Shown here piece by piece: positions 1 through 9,663 of a stretch of DNA of 64,000 nucleotides. How positions within the stretch are numbered: the first letter of the stretch is position 1; each line of letters opens with the position of its first letter. The position numbers were made by a program, and so were the translations under genes. Below the pieces are notes generated by a model, which was not told the origin of the DNA, made no database searches, and worked only from the letters and a program-made list of their open reading frames with translations. The DNA is from Myxococcales bacterium (lineage in GTDB: Bacteria; Myxococcota_A; UBA9042; UBA3505): the NCBI GenBank assembly GCA_002728755.1, contig PBVT01000083.1, positions 20,149-84,148 of the forward strand, written 5' to 3'.

Positions 1-1
1 G

Positions 2-967
2 ATGTTCTGGGTGGCAGATAACTTCAACTTCTACGAGCTCTATCGCCAGACCGTCGACATGATCCGGCTAGTGGCCGATGAACATGGTGTCCAGGTTCGT
101 GTGGGTGGTTCCGGCTTCGTCCATCAGGTAACGGAGACTCTTCCCGTTGAAGGCTCTCTTACCAATGGCTTTGTAGAAGCAGTCACACCGGCACGTTTGG
201 ATTTCTTCAGCGCCCATTACTACGGACAATGTGCCGAAGCGACACTTGCAGACGCGGCGACCTGGCTGCAGACCTTACGAGGCCAACTCGACGAGCTCGG
301 CCTTGAAAACCTGCCTCTGCATATTACCGAATGGAATATTGGGCTTGGAAAAGACTGCGGTTCTGGGTTGTTTGGACAACCCTTCGTACAGAGTTTCGTG
401 AGTGGCTTTCTTACGATTCTGCAACACCCGGACTACAAGATACAGGCCGCACATTATTACGCGGGAATCCCCAATATGAGTCTCTTCTATACCGAGGACT
501 CTCAATTCTTCGTTCGTCCCTCTGCCTGGGGTTTCTGGGCCCATAGTCAACTCGACGGAGGCAGTCTCGTGGACGCATCGGTCTGCGACGACGAGAACTG
601 CGCCTTCGGCTACGACGCCACCGACAGCCCTCTGCTCGTAACCGCGTCGAGGAACGGCTCTGATTATATTGCCGTTGTGACCAATATGACAGACAGCCCT
701 ATGCCCTATTACGCTCGAGCTACCGGTGAGGATGCTGCGAACCTAAATCTGTCGGTCCACACGCCTCCAGCTCCTGACCACCCCGCGCATCAGCTGGAAA
801 CCGTAGAGACAGAAGGAACCTTCCATCCCACCCAGGACGCGGTTACCGACCTGTTGAATACGATCGACATCGAGACCAAAGAGCTGGAGGCAAGTGATTC
901 CGGGCATGAAGCGGTAGTCGTGATTCCCGCTCATTCCACCCAGATTCTCATGTTCTCCGAGCAATAA
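2..967 (+). CDS. GH39-like glycoside hydrolase, C-terminal part (5' end outside window)
   Basis: The frame is open at the left edge, so this is the 3' part of a longer gene; the ATG at base 2 is probably internal. The visible start (MFWVADNFNFYELYRQT) resembles the stretch just after the acid/base NEP motif of family 39 glycosidases (beta-xylosidase/iduronidase type). About 105 residues in, HITEWNIG matches the region carrying the catalytic nucleophile Glu (TEWN/TEFN). An HYYxGxxN segment follows, then a beta-rich C-terminal domain with no transmembrane segment. The family is known to hydrolyse beta-linked sugars with retention. Substrate cannot be told from this fragment, and the signal peptide, if any, is outside the window. 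The next gene lies on the opposite strand and converges on it with a 28-bp gap, so the two are not co-transcribed. Confidence 0.65.
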   Translation: MFWVADNFNFYELYRQTVDMIRLVADEHGVQVRVGGSGFVHQVTETLPVEGSLTNGFVEAVTPARLDFFSAHYYGQCAEATLADAATWLQTLRGQLDELGLENLPLHITEWNIGLGKDCGSGLFGQPFVQSFVSGFLTILQHPDYKIQAAHYYAGIPNMSLFYTEDSQFFVRPSAWGFWAHSQLDGGSLVDASVCDDENCAFGYDATDSPLLVTASRNGSDYIAVVTNMTDSPMPYYARATGEDAANLNLSVHTPPAPDHPAHQLETVETEGTFHPTQDAVTDLLNTIDIETKELEASDSGHEAVVVIPAHSTQILMFSEQ

Positions 968-995
968 CGAAAACAAACAGAGCTCGGCTTGATGA

Positions 996-2591
996 TCAGT
1001 GCGCTCCGTGCATGTCCATATCGGACAGAGCGTCGGGATTCTCTGGATCGACCACCATGATCACACCCATCATGCCCACTTTGGCATGCTCCAGAATATG
1101 ACAATGGTACATCCAGCCGCCCGGGTTATCGAAGATCAAGCTGATACGCACGGTCTCATCTCCCGGCACGAGGACCGTGTCCTTGAACCCGTTACGAGCC
1201 TCAGTGGTCCCAATCTTGTCGATGACCTTGAAGAAATGTCCATGAATATGCAGCGGATGATCAAATGGGCTCTTATTGACGAAGTCGATGACATGGTGGG
1301 AATCCAGATCCACAAAGACAGGCTCATGGTCACCAAAGACTTTGTCGTTGAGGAACCACTTCACAGTACCGTCAGACATATGACCGCCATCTAATTCGAC
1401 GACCATGGTCGGCTCAGCCAGAATCGGATACTCGGGAAGAGTGACCGTCGGTAACCGGATCTCACGCTCCTCCAACGGCGGCTCGTTTGTAGACACAATA
1501 TTGAGCATTGTCACCGGCCAGATCACCACCTGATCATTCTCCAACATCGGTACGTGATAGCGGAACTTCGCCGCATCACTCGAGTTCTCCGGATTCCAGC
1601 GCACCTCGATATCGTAACGCTCTCCAGGGGCGATGGTCAGCGTCTGGGTAGTATAGGGCTCGGGCACAAGACCGCCATCCGTGCTTATCACACGCCACTC
1701 GGCGCCAAGAACATCGATCTCCGCAAAACGACCGTTGGCAGAGTTCAGAAGCCGCCAGCGCTCGACGGATCCTGGACGGATCGAAAGCCCCTGTTTTTCA
1801 TCCACAGGTGCGCCATTGAGCAGCAACACATTGCCGTGGCGACCGTGCATATTGTCGGGGGGCATCTCCGTAAAAGCTGCCAGATCGCCGGTCTCCGGGA
1901 TCAAGCGAATATCGTCCAGAGCGAAGATCCGCTCCACATCGTATTCCGGCGGTTGCCGCTCGTGCACTACGATAGCGCCATAAAGGCCACGTTCCACCTG
2001 CTCGTGGGTGCGAAGATGGGGATGATACCAGTAGGTGCCCGCGTCGGTGAGGGTAAACTCATACTCGAAGGTTCCCCCGGGCTCGACCGGATCCTGGACC
2101 ATCGGACTTCCGTCCATCGCGTTGGGAAGTCGCATCCCATGCCAATGAACCGTGGTCGTTTCCGGAAGGTTGTTGTGGAAATGTACGATGAGTCGGTCGC
2201 CCCTCTTGGCGCGGATCATCGGGCCAGGAAATAAGCCGTTATAGGTCCACAGGCGCGTGGTCGTACCCGGCAGCAACTCAACATCCATGGGCATCGCGAC
2301 CAATGTTACTTCTACGATATCCGGGTCTGGGTTCTCGTCTGGAAGCTCTATCGCTCCCAGAACGTCCGGTGGCGCGGTCACAGGTCCCAGTTCAGCAAAG
2401 GAGCTTCCGGGTTTCTCCGAACCATGGGAATGGCCTTCCGGACCATGGGAATGGCCTTCCGGACCATGGGATTGGCCTTCGAGATTCTCGGCCTCCGCTT
2501 GCAAATGACAGTGGTCATCAGACTCGGGCTCACACCCTAGAAAACAAAGAACAATGCAAAGAAAATAGATTCCCAAAACAACACGTTTCAT
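996..2591 (-). CDS. Multicopper oxidase lipoprotein with His-rich N-terminal repeat
   Basis: 531 residues. The N-terminus is a lipoprotein signal ending in LCFLGC (Cys20). A His/Gly-rich linker of three HSHGPEG-like heptads (about residues 41-57) follows, then a three-cupredoxin laccase/CueO/CopA-type body. Copper ligands are all visible: HWHG (149-152), HPH (190-192), HPLHIHG (445) and HCHILEH (496-502), the last pair carrying the type 1 and trinuclear ligands. A Met/His-rich tail (MDMHGAH) ends the protein. Members oxidise Cu(I), metals or phenolics with O2 as acceptor, here probably outside the cytoplasmic membrane. The start has a strong GGAGGAG box 6 nt upstream. The linker may bind Cu or other metals (inference). 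A pentaheme cytochrome gene is divergent across a 351-bp gap, but a functional link is unproven. Confidence 0.93.
   Translation of the reverse strand: MKRVVLGIYFLCIVLCFLGCEPESDDHCHLQAEAENLEGQSHGPEGHSHGPEGHSHGSEKPGSSFAELGPVTAPPDVLGAIELPDENPDPDIVEVTLVAMPMDVELLPGTTTRLWTYNGLFPGPMIRAKRGDRLIVHFHNNLPETTTVHWHGMRLPNAMDGSPMVQDPVEPGGTFEYEFTLTDAGTYWYHPHLRTHEQVERGLYGAIVVHERQPPEYDVERIFALDDIRLIPETGDLAAFTEMPPDNMHGRHGNVLLLNGAPVDEKQGLSIRPGSVERWRLLNSANGRFAEIDVLGAEWRVISTDGGLVPEPYTTQTLTIAPGERYDIEVRWNPENSSDAAKFRYHVPMLENDQVVIWPVTMLNIVSTNEPPLEEREIRLPTVTLPEYPILAEPTMVVELDGGHMSDGTVKWFLNDKVFGDHEPVFVDLDSHHVIDFVNKSPFDHPLHIHGHFFKVIDKIGTTEARNGFKDTVLVPGDETVRISLIFDNPGGWMYHCHILEHAKVGMMGVIMVVDPENPDALSDMDMHGAH
2419..2481 (-). 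repeat. 21-bp tandem repeat, 3 copies, encoding HSHGPEG heptads
   Basis: Three nearly identical 21-bp units (2419-2439, 2440-2460, 2461-2481) lie inside the multicopper oxidase gene. They encode a His-Ser-His-Gly-Pro-Glu-Gly heptad. Differences are one or two bases per unit, which points to recent expansion in frame. Confidence 0.9.
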
Positions 2592-2942
2592 CCGAGCTCC
2601 TCCGTTAGCTGGTAAAGGTGTTTCTTTCTGTCTACTTATGAGTAGATAAACTAGAAGGCGGGGCTAATACGGGGAACAAAACAGGCAGTCAAGGACTTTC
2701 GTCAAGAAAAACTCAAAACCGTCACATAGCGGTCTTGTATATAGATGTGAAAGGAACAGGTTTTTTCCATGTTTTTCTACCACAAGCGATTGAAGCCAGA
2801 CTCTCCAGTCTGGTCATCGGATATGTACGGATTGAGCGAGCGACACCAGTCGATATTGTAGACAAGTCCCGGTCGAGCCCGGTACAACCCGGAGCATGAG
2901 CTACCCCAGTCGAGACAACCAACGAAACGGTCGAGGCACGCC
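2592..2942. other. 351-bp divergent intergenic region between oxidase and cytochrome genes
   Basis: No convincing gene is present; the only short open frames lack signal or ribosome binding site. The region must hold the promoters of both divergent genes. It contains a perfect 6-bp inverted repeat near the oxidase gene (listed separately). No confident -35/-10 pair was found. The right half is rich in GTCGAG/CCGG-like words but no clear repeat unit. Confidence 0.6.
2631..2646. promoter_or_regulatory. Inverted repeat TCTACT-n4-AGTAGA upstream of multicopper oxidase
   Basis: Perfect 6-bp arms with a 4-nt spacer, 40-55 bp upstream of the oxidase start, where a repressor or activator could sit. 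It does not match the CueR or CopY consensus I know, so the regulator is unknown. Confidence 0.35.
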
Positions 2943-4748
2943 GTGAAATCTCGTTCCTTATCTCAATCCGGATGGTGGGCTCTGTACATCATGCTTCCCC
3001 AGATCGTCCTTGGCGCGTATCTGGCCTGGGTACCGGACCGCTTCGCGTTTACCGCCGGTCAGCTGATTGTGATCGCACATGTCCTTCTCGGTATCCTCTC
3101 GCTGCTACCCTTTTCCCTATGGTTGGCGAGCCATATCCGAGAACGAGAATACCCGCGTGACCGCTCCTATCGAACGATCGTGGCTATCGGAACATCCATC
3201 GTTCTGGCAGCCATGGCGTCGTTCGCCTATTTGACGGGCGTCGGGCTGGTCATCATTCCAGGCTATTCGGAATCCATGCATACATGGCACTTTCTCTTCG
3301 GTCTGGGCTTGCTGCTACCGATGCTTGTTCATCTTTGGCTCTCCAGCCGGATCAAAGCCGCCCTGCTATTGCTCTCGCTGGTTCTGTTCCTCGCATTTGG
3401 ATCGGCCGCCTTGCAGGTCAGCGCTCCACCCCCCTTTCCCGACCGCCCGGCCTTTCGATACGAAACTCGTCCAACGGCCCTCTATCGCTCCGCCGAATGG
3501 TGTGGTTCCTGTCATGTAGAGATCTATAATGAATGGCGGCACTCCACCCACGCACGTGCGCTGCAAATCCCAACCAATTCCAAAGGTAGGGATGAACCCA
3601 GCTCTGTCGTCGGCGGGTTGATGACCGCGTCGGATCAGGAGGGAACCGAACAGTTCCAGGATGTGGACATCCAGATGGATCCAAATACGGGCCGGTGCGT
3701 AGAATGCCACGCTCCCACATCGTATTATGGTGACGACACCACCTCCATTTTCGAGGCCAAAGTGCCTGTAAGCGAAGGTGTGACCTGCTCGTTCTGCCAT
3801 ACCCTCCAGGGCATCCAGGACTGCGGCCCAGCCGGACAAAATCCCTTTGGAGATGAGGTTATCGGCGATCCAGACCGAACCTGTCCGCATATGGTCTCCG
3901 CCCCCGAAACCGTAAAACCCTATCTGGGACAGCGTTCGAGCAATCCCATCCTTCAGCAGCTGGGGGATACCCTCCTATGGCTCCGTCCCGCCATGCATCG
4001 ACGGAACTATATGCGGCCCCTGCTGAAAACGTCCAAGGCATGCAGCGTCTGCCACAATCTCACCTATGCGAGTTGGAAAGACAGCTCTTACAACGATCCG
4101 GAGAACCCCGTTCATTGCCAGGACTGCCATATGGTCACCGTGATGACCGGAGCGCCCGTCGTCGAGCCCGGCCCGTTGGTCCCGGGCGGACCGATTCGCC
4201 CGCAACGACGCTCCCATTACTTCCTGGGAGGTAACGTCCAGGCCGCCCTAGCCTATAACGACATCGAGATGGCGAAGCGGGAACGCACCGTGTCGGAAAA
4301 GGGAATGAAAGTAGAGTTCGTCTCGGTGGCCATCAAGGATGGCCACGTACATGCCGAGGTACGGGTCTCAAATATCGGTGTAGGCCATGTCTTCCCTGTG
4401 CTCGAGCTTATGGAACACTGGGCTTTCCTTCAGTTGGTGCTGATGGATAACGAGGACAAGGTGATTGTCACTTCTGCCGTCCCCACACACGCAAATAAGC
4501 GGATTATGAAACAGGGGAAAGCCTACTATAAGAATGACCTTGATTTCCCATGCGCCATCATCACGGGTGATCCCCGCGAACCTAAAGACACGGACACGTC
4601 GATACATCCTGGAAAATCACGAACTTTCCAGCTCCAACTACCTGTGCCCGAATCTGGAGCGGAAAACCTTCACGTGGTCGCCATGCTCTACCACATGCTC
4701 GATCCAGCTCCTATCGCTGAAGACAAGCGGGCCGTGGATCAGCCCTAG
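2943..4748 (+). CDS. Membrane-anchored pentaheme c-type cytochrome
   Basis: 601 residues starting at a GTG codon. The first ~160 residues hold about four transmembrane helices, with a His in a helix (HVLLGILSLLPF) and in HTWHFLFGLG, so a membrane-embedded b-heme or quinol-interacting module is possible (inference). The periplasmic part has five CxxCH heme c sites: CGSCH (187), CVECH (252), CSFCH (282), CSVCH (367) and CQDCH (392). The segment around CGSCHVEIYNEWRHSTHA is typical of cytochrome c554/multiheme families. The last ~170 residues form a beta-rich domain with no heme sites. It probably carries electrons from the quinone pool to periplasmic acceptors. The ribosome binding site is weak (GAGG). 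The porin gene follows 117 bp downstream on the same strand. Confidence 0.85.
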   Translation: MKSRSLSQSGWWALYIMLPQIVLGAYLAWVPDRFAFTAGQLIVIAHVLLGILSLLPFSLWLASHIREREYPRDRSYRTIVAIGTSIVLAAMASFAYLTGVGLVIIPGYSESMHTWHFLFGLGLLLPMLVHLWLSSRIKAALLLLSLVLFLAFGSAALQVSAPPPFPDRPAFRYETRPTALYRSAEWCGSCHVEIYNEWRHSTHARALQIPTNSKGRDEPSSVVGGLMTASDQEGTEQFQDVDIQMDPNTGRCVECHAPTSYYGDDTTSIFEAKVPVSEGVTCSFCHTLQGIQDCGPAGQNPFGDEVIGDPDRTCPHMVSAPETVKPYLGQRSSNPILQQLGDTLLWLRPAMHRRNYMRPLLKTSKACSVCHNLTYASWKDSSYNDPENPVHCQDCHMVTVMTGAPVVEPGPLVPGGPIRPQRRSHYFLGGNVQAALAYNDIEMAKRERTVSEKGMKVEFVSVAIKDGHVHAEVRVSNIGVGHVFPVLELMEHWAFLQLVLMDNEDKVIVTSAVPTHANKRIMKQGKAYYKNDLDFPCAIITGDPREPKDTDTSIHPGKSRTFQLQLPVPESGAENLHVVAMLYHMLDPAPIAEDKRAVDQP

Positions 4749-4800
4749 CATCAACAACCACGTGATCTAGGCCGCTGGAGCTTGCACAGAACCCCCCACA

Positions 4801-4822
4801 GGGCTATGAAATAAACTAGCCC
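4801..4822 (+). promoter_or_regulatory. Small hairpin GGGCTA-n10-TAGCCC in porin leader
   Basis: Six-bp perfect stem with a 10-nt A/T-rich loop between the cytochrome and porin genes. It has no T-tract, so it is not a canonical terminator. It may attenuate or stabilise the transcript. Confidence 0.25.
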
Positions 4823-4865
4823 CGTCGGGTAGGGGTCAAACCAGCTACTTCTGGAGGACACGGTC

Positions 4866-6188
4866 GTGAAAAACCGAAATTTGAACTACGCCTTATTTTT
4901 CGCCCTCTTTATCCTGCTTCCATCCATTGCCTGGGCCGAGGGCGAAAAGCCCAAAGAAAATCCAGCCCCAGAAAAAGCAGAGGTAACTGACGAGGAGTCT
5001 ACACGATTCACTCCCTCAGAGGACCAGCCCCATAGAGCCGGTGAAACCCACAACCAGACCGGTACCATCGAGAGAGGCTCCCCAGGCGATGCGGTCTTTC
5101 GCCCACCGCATGAAGGGCATTCGGTTGTTACCGATTCCGATGTGAAAGTCTGGGTATCGGGTTATCTGCGAAGCCAGTACTCCCACATTATGGACGATCC
5201 GGACGAAACGGACTTTGTCGGCCGATACGATGGCTTTCAGATGGCCAACGCCCGACTTCGGTTCAAGGGGAAATCCAAAGACTTCTGGTTCATGCTATCG
5301 CTGGATGGTGCCGTGGACCGCCGGGACAGTGTGAACACCTCGACGGGCGAGACCATCGTGCGTCTGAAAGATGCCTATGTGTCCTGGCGCCCCCATGACG
5401 CCCTACACATCTCAACGGGCCAGATTCGAACACCGTTCGACGCCTACGACATGACCTCAACGAGTGATCTTCTATTCATTAGCCGACCTCTCTCCAGCCG
5501 GGGCGTAAAAGGAGTCGAGGGGTATAACGTCGAAGGTCTGGGTACCGGACGCGAAGTGGGCCTGGGTATCAACAGTGAACCACTACACCTTGGCTTTGTG
5601 CCCGTATCCTTCTCCTACAATCTGGCGGTCACCAATGGAAACAACGCCAACGCCTCATTGAACGATAACGACGCCCTTGCTTTTTACGGTCGACTGGAGA
5701 TGTACGTAGGGGAGTGGCTCAGTCTCGGAGGCTCCGTCTACAGCAACGAAATCACCTATAACGAGCCGCCCGATGAGTTGACCGAAGATCGCTTTGGTTA
5801 CAGCGCCGACATCATGTTCCGCAGCCATAATTTTCTTCTCATCGGCCAATATATCCAGGTGCAGTCAAAATTCGGTGATGTGAGTACAGAGCCGGAGCGC
5901 GTCGCTCGTGGGTACAACGCCGCTGTCGCCTATCACCTCCCCTATGGGTTGATTCCGGGCTATCGATTCTCCTACTACGACCCAACAGCGGAGTTTGAGA
6001 CCAACGACCCGACTTTGAACGAACAATTGCTGGCCGACGAGCTTATGTATCACACCATGGGACTTACCTGGGTCGCCCCAGCCTCCCCGTTTAAGCTCCA
6101 ATTAAACTACACTATGGCGCAAGAGCCGGGTGGTGCCGTTCGGGTCGCCAACGATCGCGCGGATGTAGTTGTCCAATATCGGTTCTAA
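4866..6188 (+). CDS. Phosphate-selective porin O/P-type outer membrane protein
   Basis: 440 residues from a GTG start with GGAGG 8 nt upstream. A Sec signal peptide ends near SIAWAEG. An acidic, Pro/Glu-rich linker (about residues 25-90) precedes a beta-barrel with alternating aromatic strands. WVSGYLRSQYSH, RLRFKGKSKDFWFMLSLDG, LKDAYVSWRP and ISTGQIRTPFD are typical of the OprP/OprO or porin_O_P family, where the DAYV...GQ..TPF segment is diagnostic. The protein ends in VVQYRF, a C-terminal Phe as in Bam-assembled barrels. These porins pass anions or substrates across the outer membrane. Here the gene sits between an electron-transfer cytochrome and a PHP lipoprotein; the MtrB-like role of a conduit barrel is not supported by its sequence. 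Confidence 0.82.
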   Translation: MKNRNLNYALFFALFILLPSIAWAEGEKPKENPAPEKAEVTDEESTRFTPSEDQPHRAGETHNQTGTIERGSPGDAVFRPPHEGHSVVTDSDVKVWVSGYLRSQYSHIMDDPDETDFVGRYDGFQMANARLRFKGKSKDFWFMLSLDGAVDRRDSVNTSTGETIVRLKDAYVSWRPHDALHISTGQIRTPFDAYDMTSTSDLLFISRPLSSRGVKGVEGYNVEGLGTGREVGLGINSEPLHLGFVPVSFSYNLAVTNGNNANASLNDNDALAFYGRLEMYVGEWLSLGGSVYSNEITYNEPPDELTEDRFGYSADIMFRSHNFLLIGQYIQVQSKFGDVSTEPERVARGYNAAVAYHLPYGLIPGYRFSYYDPTAEFETNDPTLNEQLLADELMYHTMGLTWVAPASPFKLQLNYTMAQEPGGAVRVANDRADVVVQYRF

Positions 6189-6220
6189 GCCGTCTCGTAA
6201 TGGTGCAGGAGAAAGACACG

Positions 6221-9200
6221 ATGAATACCTACCGCTTACGCACATTCGGTCTCCAGGCATGCCTGCTAGTCCTCATGGCACTTCTCTCCCTGGGGTGTAA
6301 AAAGAGTATCCTGGAAACCGACGATGGAAACCGTTCAAGAGCCCGGCAGGCCCTTACTCGCAGTGATCTTATCGGAGGTCCGGGAGCCCTCGGAGAGGTC
6401 GGGGATTTCATCCTCGAGAACGACCAGGTTCGATTCGTAATCCACGGTCTCCAGAACGACGGCTATTCGCGTGGAAACGGGGTATATGGTGGCTGTCTTC
6501 TAGACGCCGACATCGTGCGACCTCAGGCACCGGACAACCCCACGGAATTGGGTGGTAAGGACTCCTTTGGGGAGCTCTTCCCGGTCTTTTTCCTCCAAGC
6601 TCTGGTACCCGAAAATATCGAAATCTTGAACGATGGTAGCGATGGCAATGCCGCTCGGATCAAGGTAACGGGCGGTATCGGCGACTATCTGAGTATGACC
6701 ACCGCCATCAACCAGGTGTTGATGAATTCCCATGAGCTCCCACAGGATCTTCTCGCGGTGCTTAATCCCGAAGAGCTGAATGGTGCCCAGCAGCTGGCAT
6801 ACTCGGTCACCTATGAATTAGCTCCGGGAGACAGTTATGTGTCGATCGTAGGAACCATCGAGAATATCGCAGATGAGGAGTTGTTAATTCCCTCGCCTAT
6901 CGCCTCTTCCCTTCTTCAACTACTCCTGCCCGGATCCGGTGAGTTGAAGGTCCCGGTAGGCCATCTCGCTCTCTTCGGAGCAGGAAACGACCTCTTTCTG
7001 CCCGGCGTAGGATACAACGTAAAACTATCGCTTATGGACAGCTATAAGACGGCCTTTCCGTTCCCGGCTATCTCCGGCCTGATTACATCCGGCTTGTTCT
7101 CCAGTAACGAACACGGCGTATCCTACGGCTTCTTCCCGGCCCGTGACGGACAAGCCATCGATTCCCGCTTCAAGAACTTTGCGAAAAATCGAGTCGATGA
7201 GAACGGGGACAACTATTATGAGAAGGGATACGACATCGAGGTAGCGGACGACTCTATCCTTGTCCCCTTCTTGGCATCGAGCATCACCGGTACGTTCTAC
7301 GCAGAAGCCCCCTCCCCTCTACCTGCCGGAGAAGCGTACTCCTTCAAGACGTACTTCGCCGTAGGAGACGGAGACATCTCCAGCGTCATGGACATCTATT
7401 ACGCGACGCGGAACCAGGAAACGGGTCTATTCACAGGGCGAGTTCTGGATGAGACGACCCTGGCTCCGGTGGAAGAGGCCTCCATTATTGTCTACGAAGG
7501 GAACTGCGACGATAAGAACGAGCCCACAAAACCTGTGAACCAGCTGTTCACCCACTCTTCGGGGTACTTCAAAGGGGAGCTTCCCCCTGGATCCTATCTC
7601 GTACGGATTGAAAAAGACCCCGTACTTTCGGAACTGTCGTGCATTACGATTGAAACCGGAAAAACCACGTACGCAGAACTTGTACGCCCAGGTGTCGCCC
7701 GCATCGCGGTGCAGGTACGAGATAGCGCCAATCAAAAACTGCCCGCGAAAGTCACCGTGGTAGGCACCTACGACCACCACGAAGATCTAGAGACCCGTGA
7801 GTTCCTCTTCGACCTGGAAGCGGGGCAACGCTGGAGAATCAGTGACCAGGTGAAGGACGACCCGAACGACCCCTCGACTCGGCAATACATCGAGACAATT
7901 GGCTATACCGAGGATGGACACGTCAGCTTGGATGTTCGTCCAAACCGGAAATATACGGTCTACGTCTCCCGTGGGCTGGAATATGATCTCGGCCATTTCG
8001 AAGTCGAGTTGGCCCCCGGCCAAGGTGCCAGTGAGCTGGTGGTTCTGGAGCGAACCGTGGACACCACCGGATATATCGGATCGGATTTCCATATCCATGC
8101 CGACCCCTCGGTCGACTCCCATGTGTCGTTACACGACCGCGTTGTAACAGCTGCTGCCAACGGCCTGGAATTTCTGACGGCCACAGACCACAATATGATC
8201 ACGGATTACAGCCCCTATATCGCCCGAGCCGATCTCCTCGATTGGGCGACATCGATGGTGGGCCTGGAGCTGACGACTCTCGAAGCCGGGCATTTCAACG
8301 GCTATCCGTTAACCCGCGAAGTGGGGCATATCACAAATGGCTCGTTCCAATGGTCCATGCTTCCCCCAGATGAAATCTTCGAGAAACTACGCGCTCGTGG
8401 TGAGCTCGGTAGCGAAAACACAATCATCCAGGTCAATCATCCACGAGACTCCATTCTCGGGTACTTCTCGCAATTCGACATCGACGAGCTGAGCGCGGAA
8501 CACGTCAGCGAAACCGGTGGAATCGCTGGTATGATGGCACCCAATGGGACCGCCTTTTTCCACCCGGAGACCGGTGAGACGACCTTTAGCCTGGACTTTG
8601 ACGCCATAGAGATCATGAACGGCGGTGTTCTGGGCCAGGAATTCCATCAACGGATGCCGGAGAGCATCGAAGGCTTATCGATTCCAGAAGATGTGCTCGA
8701 AGATCTGCCCGAAGCAGGGACGATTCTATGTGCCGATGACAAAGTGGCCTTCCCCGGTGTCATCGACGATTGGTTCAATCTGCTCAACCAGGGTCATACC
8801 TTCGCTGGTATCGGAAACTCCGACAGCCATCATAAAAACGACATTGGCTTCCCCCGAAGCTATGTGCGTGTCGACGATGACCGGCCTCGCCATGTTACGC
8901 CCATGAACATCGTGGATGGGATCCGGGACCATGGCATTACAATCTCCAATGGCCCCTTTATTGAAGCGTCGATTAATGGGCAACCTATCGGCTCCAAGGT
9001 CATCGCCGCGGACGGAGAGGTCGAGCTTTCGATCAAAATACAGACCGCCAACTGGGTCGGCTTAAGTAAAATCACGGTATTCGCGAATGGCGAGATCCTC
9101 GACGTAATCCCGGCCCCCCTGGCCAAGGAAGAGCGTGTCTTCGAGACAACCCAGACCTACGAGCTGTCTCGCGACACCTGGTTTGTAGTCGTGGCTGAAG

Positions 9201-9640
9201 GGGAAAACTCCCTATTCCCTGTGATTCCACCCATCGACATTCCACCCTTCTATCTTAGCGACGCCTTTTCCACTCTGGCCGGTGCTATTGGCTTTGGTGG
9301 GACAAGCGCTCTCGGTGAACTACGCCCCGGTATGACAGGCTTTTATACGCCCTTTGGGCTCACGAATCCCATCTGGGTCGATATCTCTCCGACCACAGAC
9401 GCCGATACGGGTTCCGAGACATTTACGTTTGATGCTCCAGGGATCATCCCCAGAGAATGCGATGGTCTCGGTGTCGTACGTGTGGACGATACTGGCACCG
9501 TCTCCTCCGGTCTACGAACCGCACCGGCCAAAGCACGCTGGAACAAAATCCTCAGCAATTCTTTTGGCTATCCGAGGGTTCGGGGCGATATTTATGACAT
9601 CCGAACTCTTTTCGACCAGTATACGCGTCACTCGCATTAG
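6221..9640 (+). CDS. Large lipoprotein with carboxypeptidase-regulatory-like and PHP (CehA/McbA-like) metallohydrolase domains
   Basis: 1139 residues. I chose the ATG at 6221 because AGGAG lies 8 nt upstream and it gives a classic lipoprotein signal ending in LLSLGC; an ATG at 6200 would add seven residues. The N-terminal ~400 residues are an uncharacterised beta-rich region. A carboxypeptidase-regulatory-like Ig fold spans about 402-490 (TGRVLDE...SGYFKGELPPGSYLV). The PHP domain begins near 620 with the metal ligands DFHIHAD (622), ATDHN (655), NHPRD (739) and GNSDSHH (865), as in CehA/McbA-type hydrolases. Family members cleave ester or phosphoester bonds using two or three metal ions. The substrate here is unknown. 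The gene is 32 bp downstream of the porin and 23 bp upstream of an AI-2E transporter, so the three are probably co-transcribed. Confidence 0.85.
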   Translation: MNTYRLRTFGLQACLLVLMALLSLGCKKSILETDDGNRSRARQALTRSDLIGGPGALGEVGDFILENDQVRFVIHGLQNDGYSRGNGVYGGCLLDADIVRPQAPDNPTELGGKDSFGELFPVFFLQALVPENIEILNDGSDGNAARIKVTGGIGDYLSMTTAINQVLMNSHELPQDLLAVLNPEELNGAQQLAYSVTYELAPGDSYVSIVGTIENIADEELLIPSPIASSLLQLLLPGSGELKVPVGHLALFGAGNDLFLPGVGYNVKLSLMDSYKTAFPFPAISGLITSGLFSSNEHGVSYGFFPARDGQAIDSRFKNFAKNRVDENGDNYYEKGYDIEVADDSILVPFLASSITGTFYAEAPSPLPAGEAYSFKTYFAVGDGDISSVMDIYYATRNQETGLFTGRVLDETTLAPVEEASIIVYEGNCDDKNEPTKPVNQLFTHSSGYFKGELPPGSYLVRIEKDPVLSELSCITIETGKTTYAELVRPGVARIAVQVRDSANQKLPAKVTVVGTYDHHEDLETREFLFDLEAGQRWRISDQVKDDPNDPSTRQYIETIGYTEDGHVSLDVRPNRKYTVYVSRGLEYDLGHFEVELAPGQGASELVVLERTVDTTGYIGSDFHIHADPSVDSHVSLHDRVVTAAANGLEFLTATDHNMITDYSPYIARADLLDWATSMVGLELTTLEAGHFNGYPLTREVGHITNGSFQWSMLPPDEIFEKLRARGELGSENTIIQVNHPRDSILGYFSQFDIDELSAEHVSETGGIAGMMAPNGTAFFHPETGETTFSLDFDAIEIMNGGVLGQEFHQRMPESIEGLSIPEDVLEDLPEAGTILCADDKVAFPGVIDDWFNLLNQGHTFAGIGNSDSHHKNDIGFPRSYVRVDDDRPRHVTPMNIVDGIRDHGITISNGPFIEASINGQPIGSKVIAADGEVELSIKIQTANWVGLSKITVFANGEILDVIPAPLAKEERVFETTQTYELSRDTWFVVVAEGENSLFPVIPPIDIPPFYLSDAFSTLAGAIGFGGTSALGELRPGMTGFYTPFGLTNPIWVDISPTTDADTGSETFTFDAPGIIPRECDGLGVVRVDDTGTVSSGLRTAPAKARWNKILSNSFGYPRVRGDIYDIRTLFDQYTRHSH

Positions 9641-9663
9641 GTTTTGAATATCCAGGAGGTCTC

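Noticed and set aside
2..4. ATG at base 2 as a true start
   Set aside because: The frame is open to the left edge and the residues after it match the interior of the glycosidase domain.
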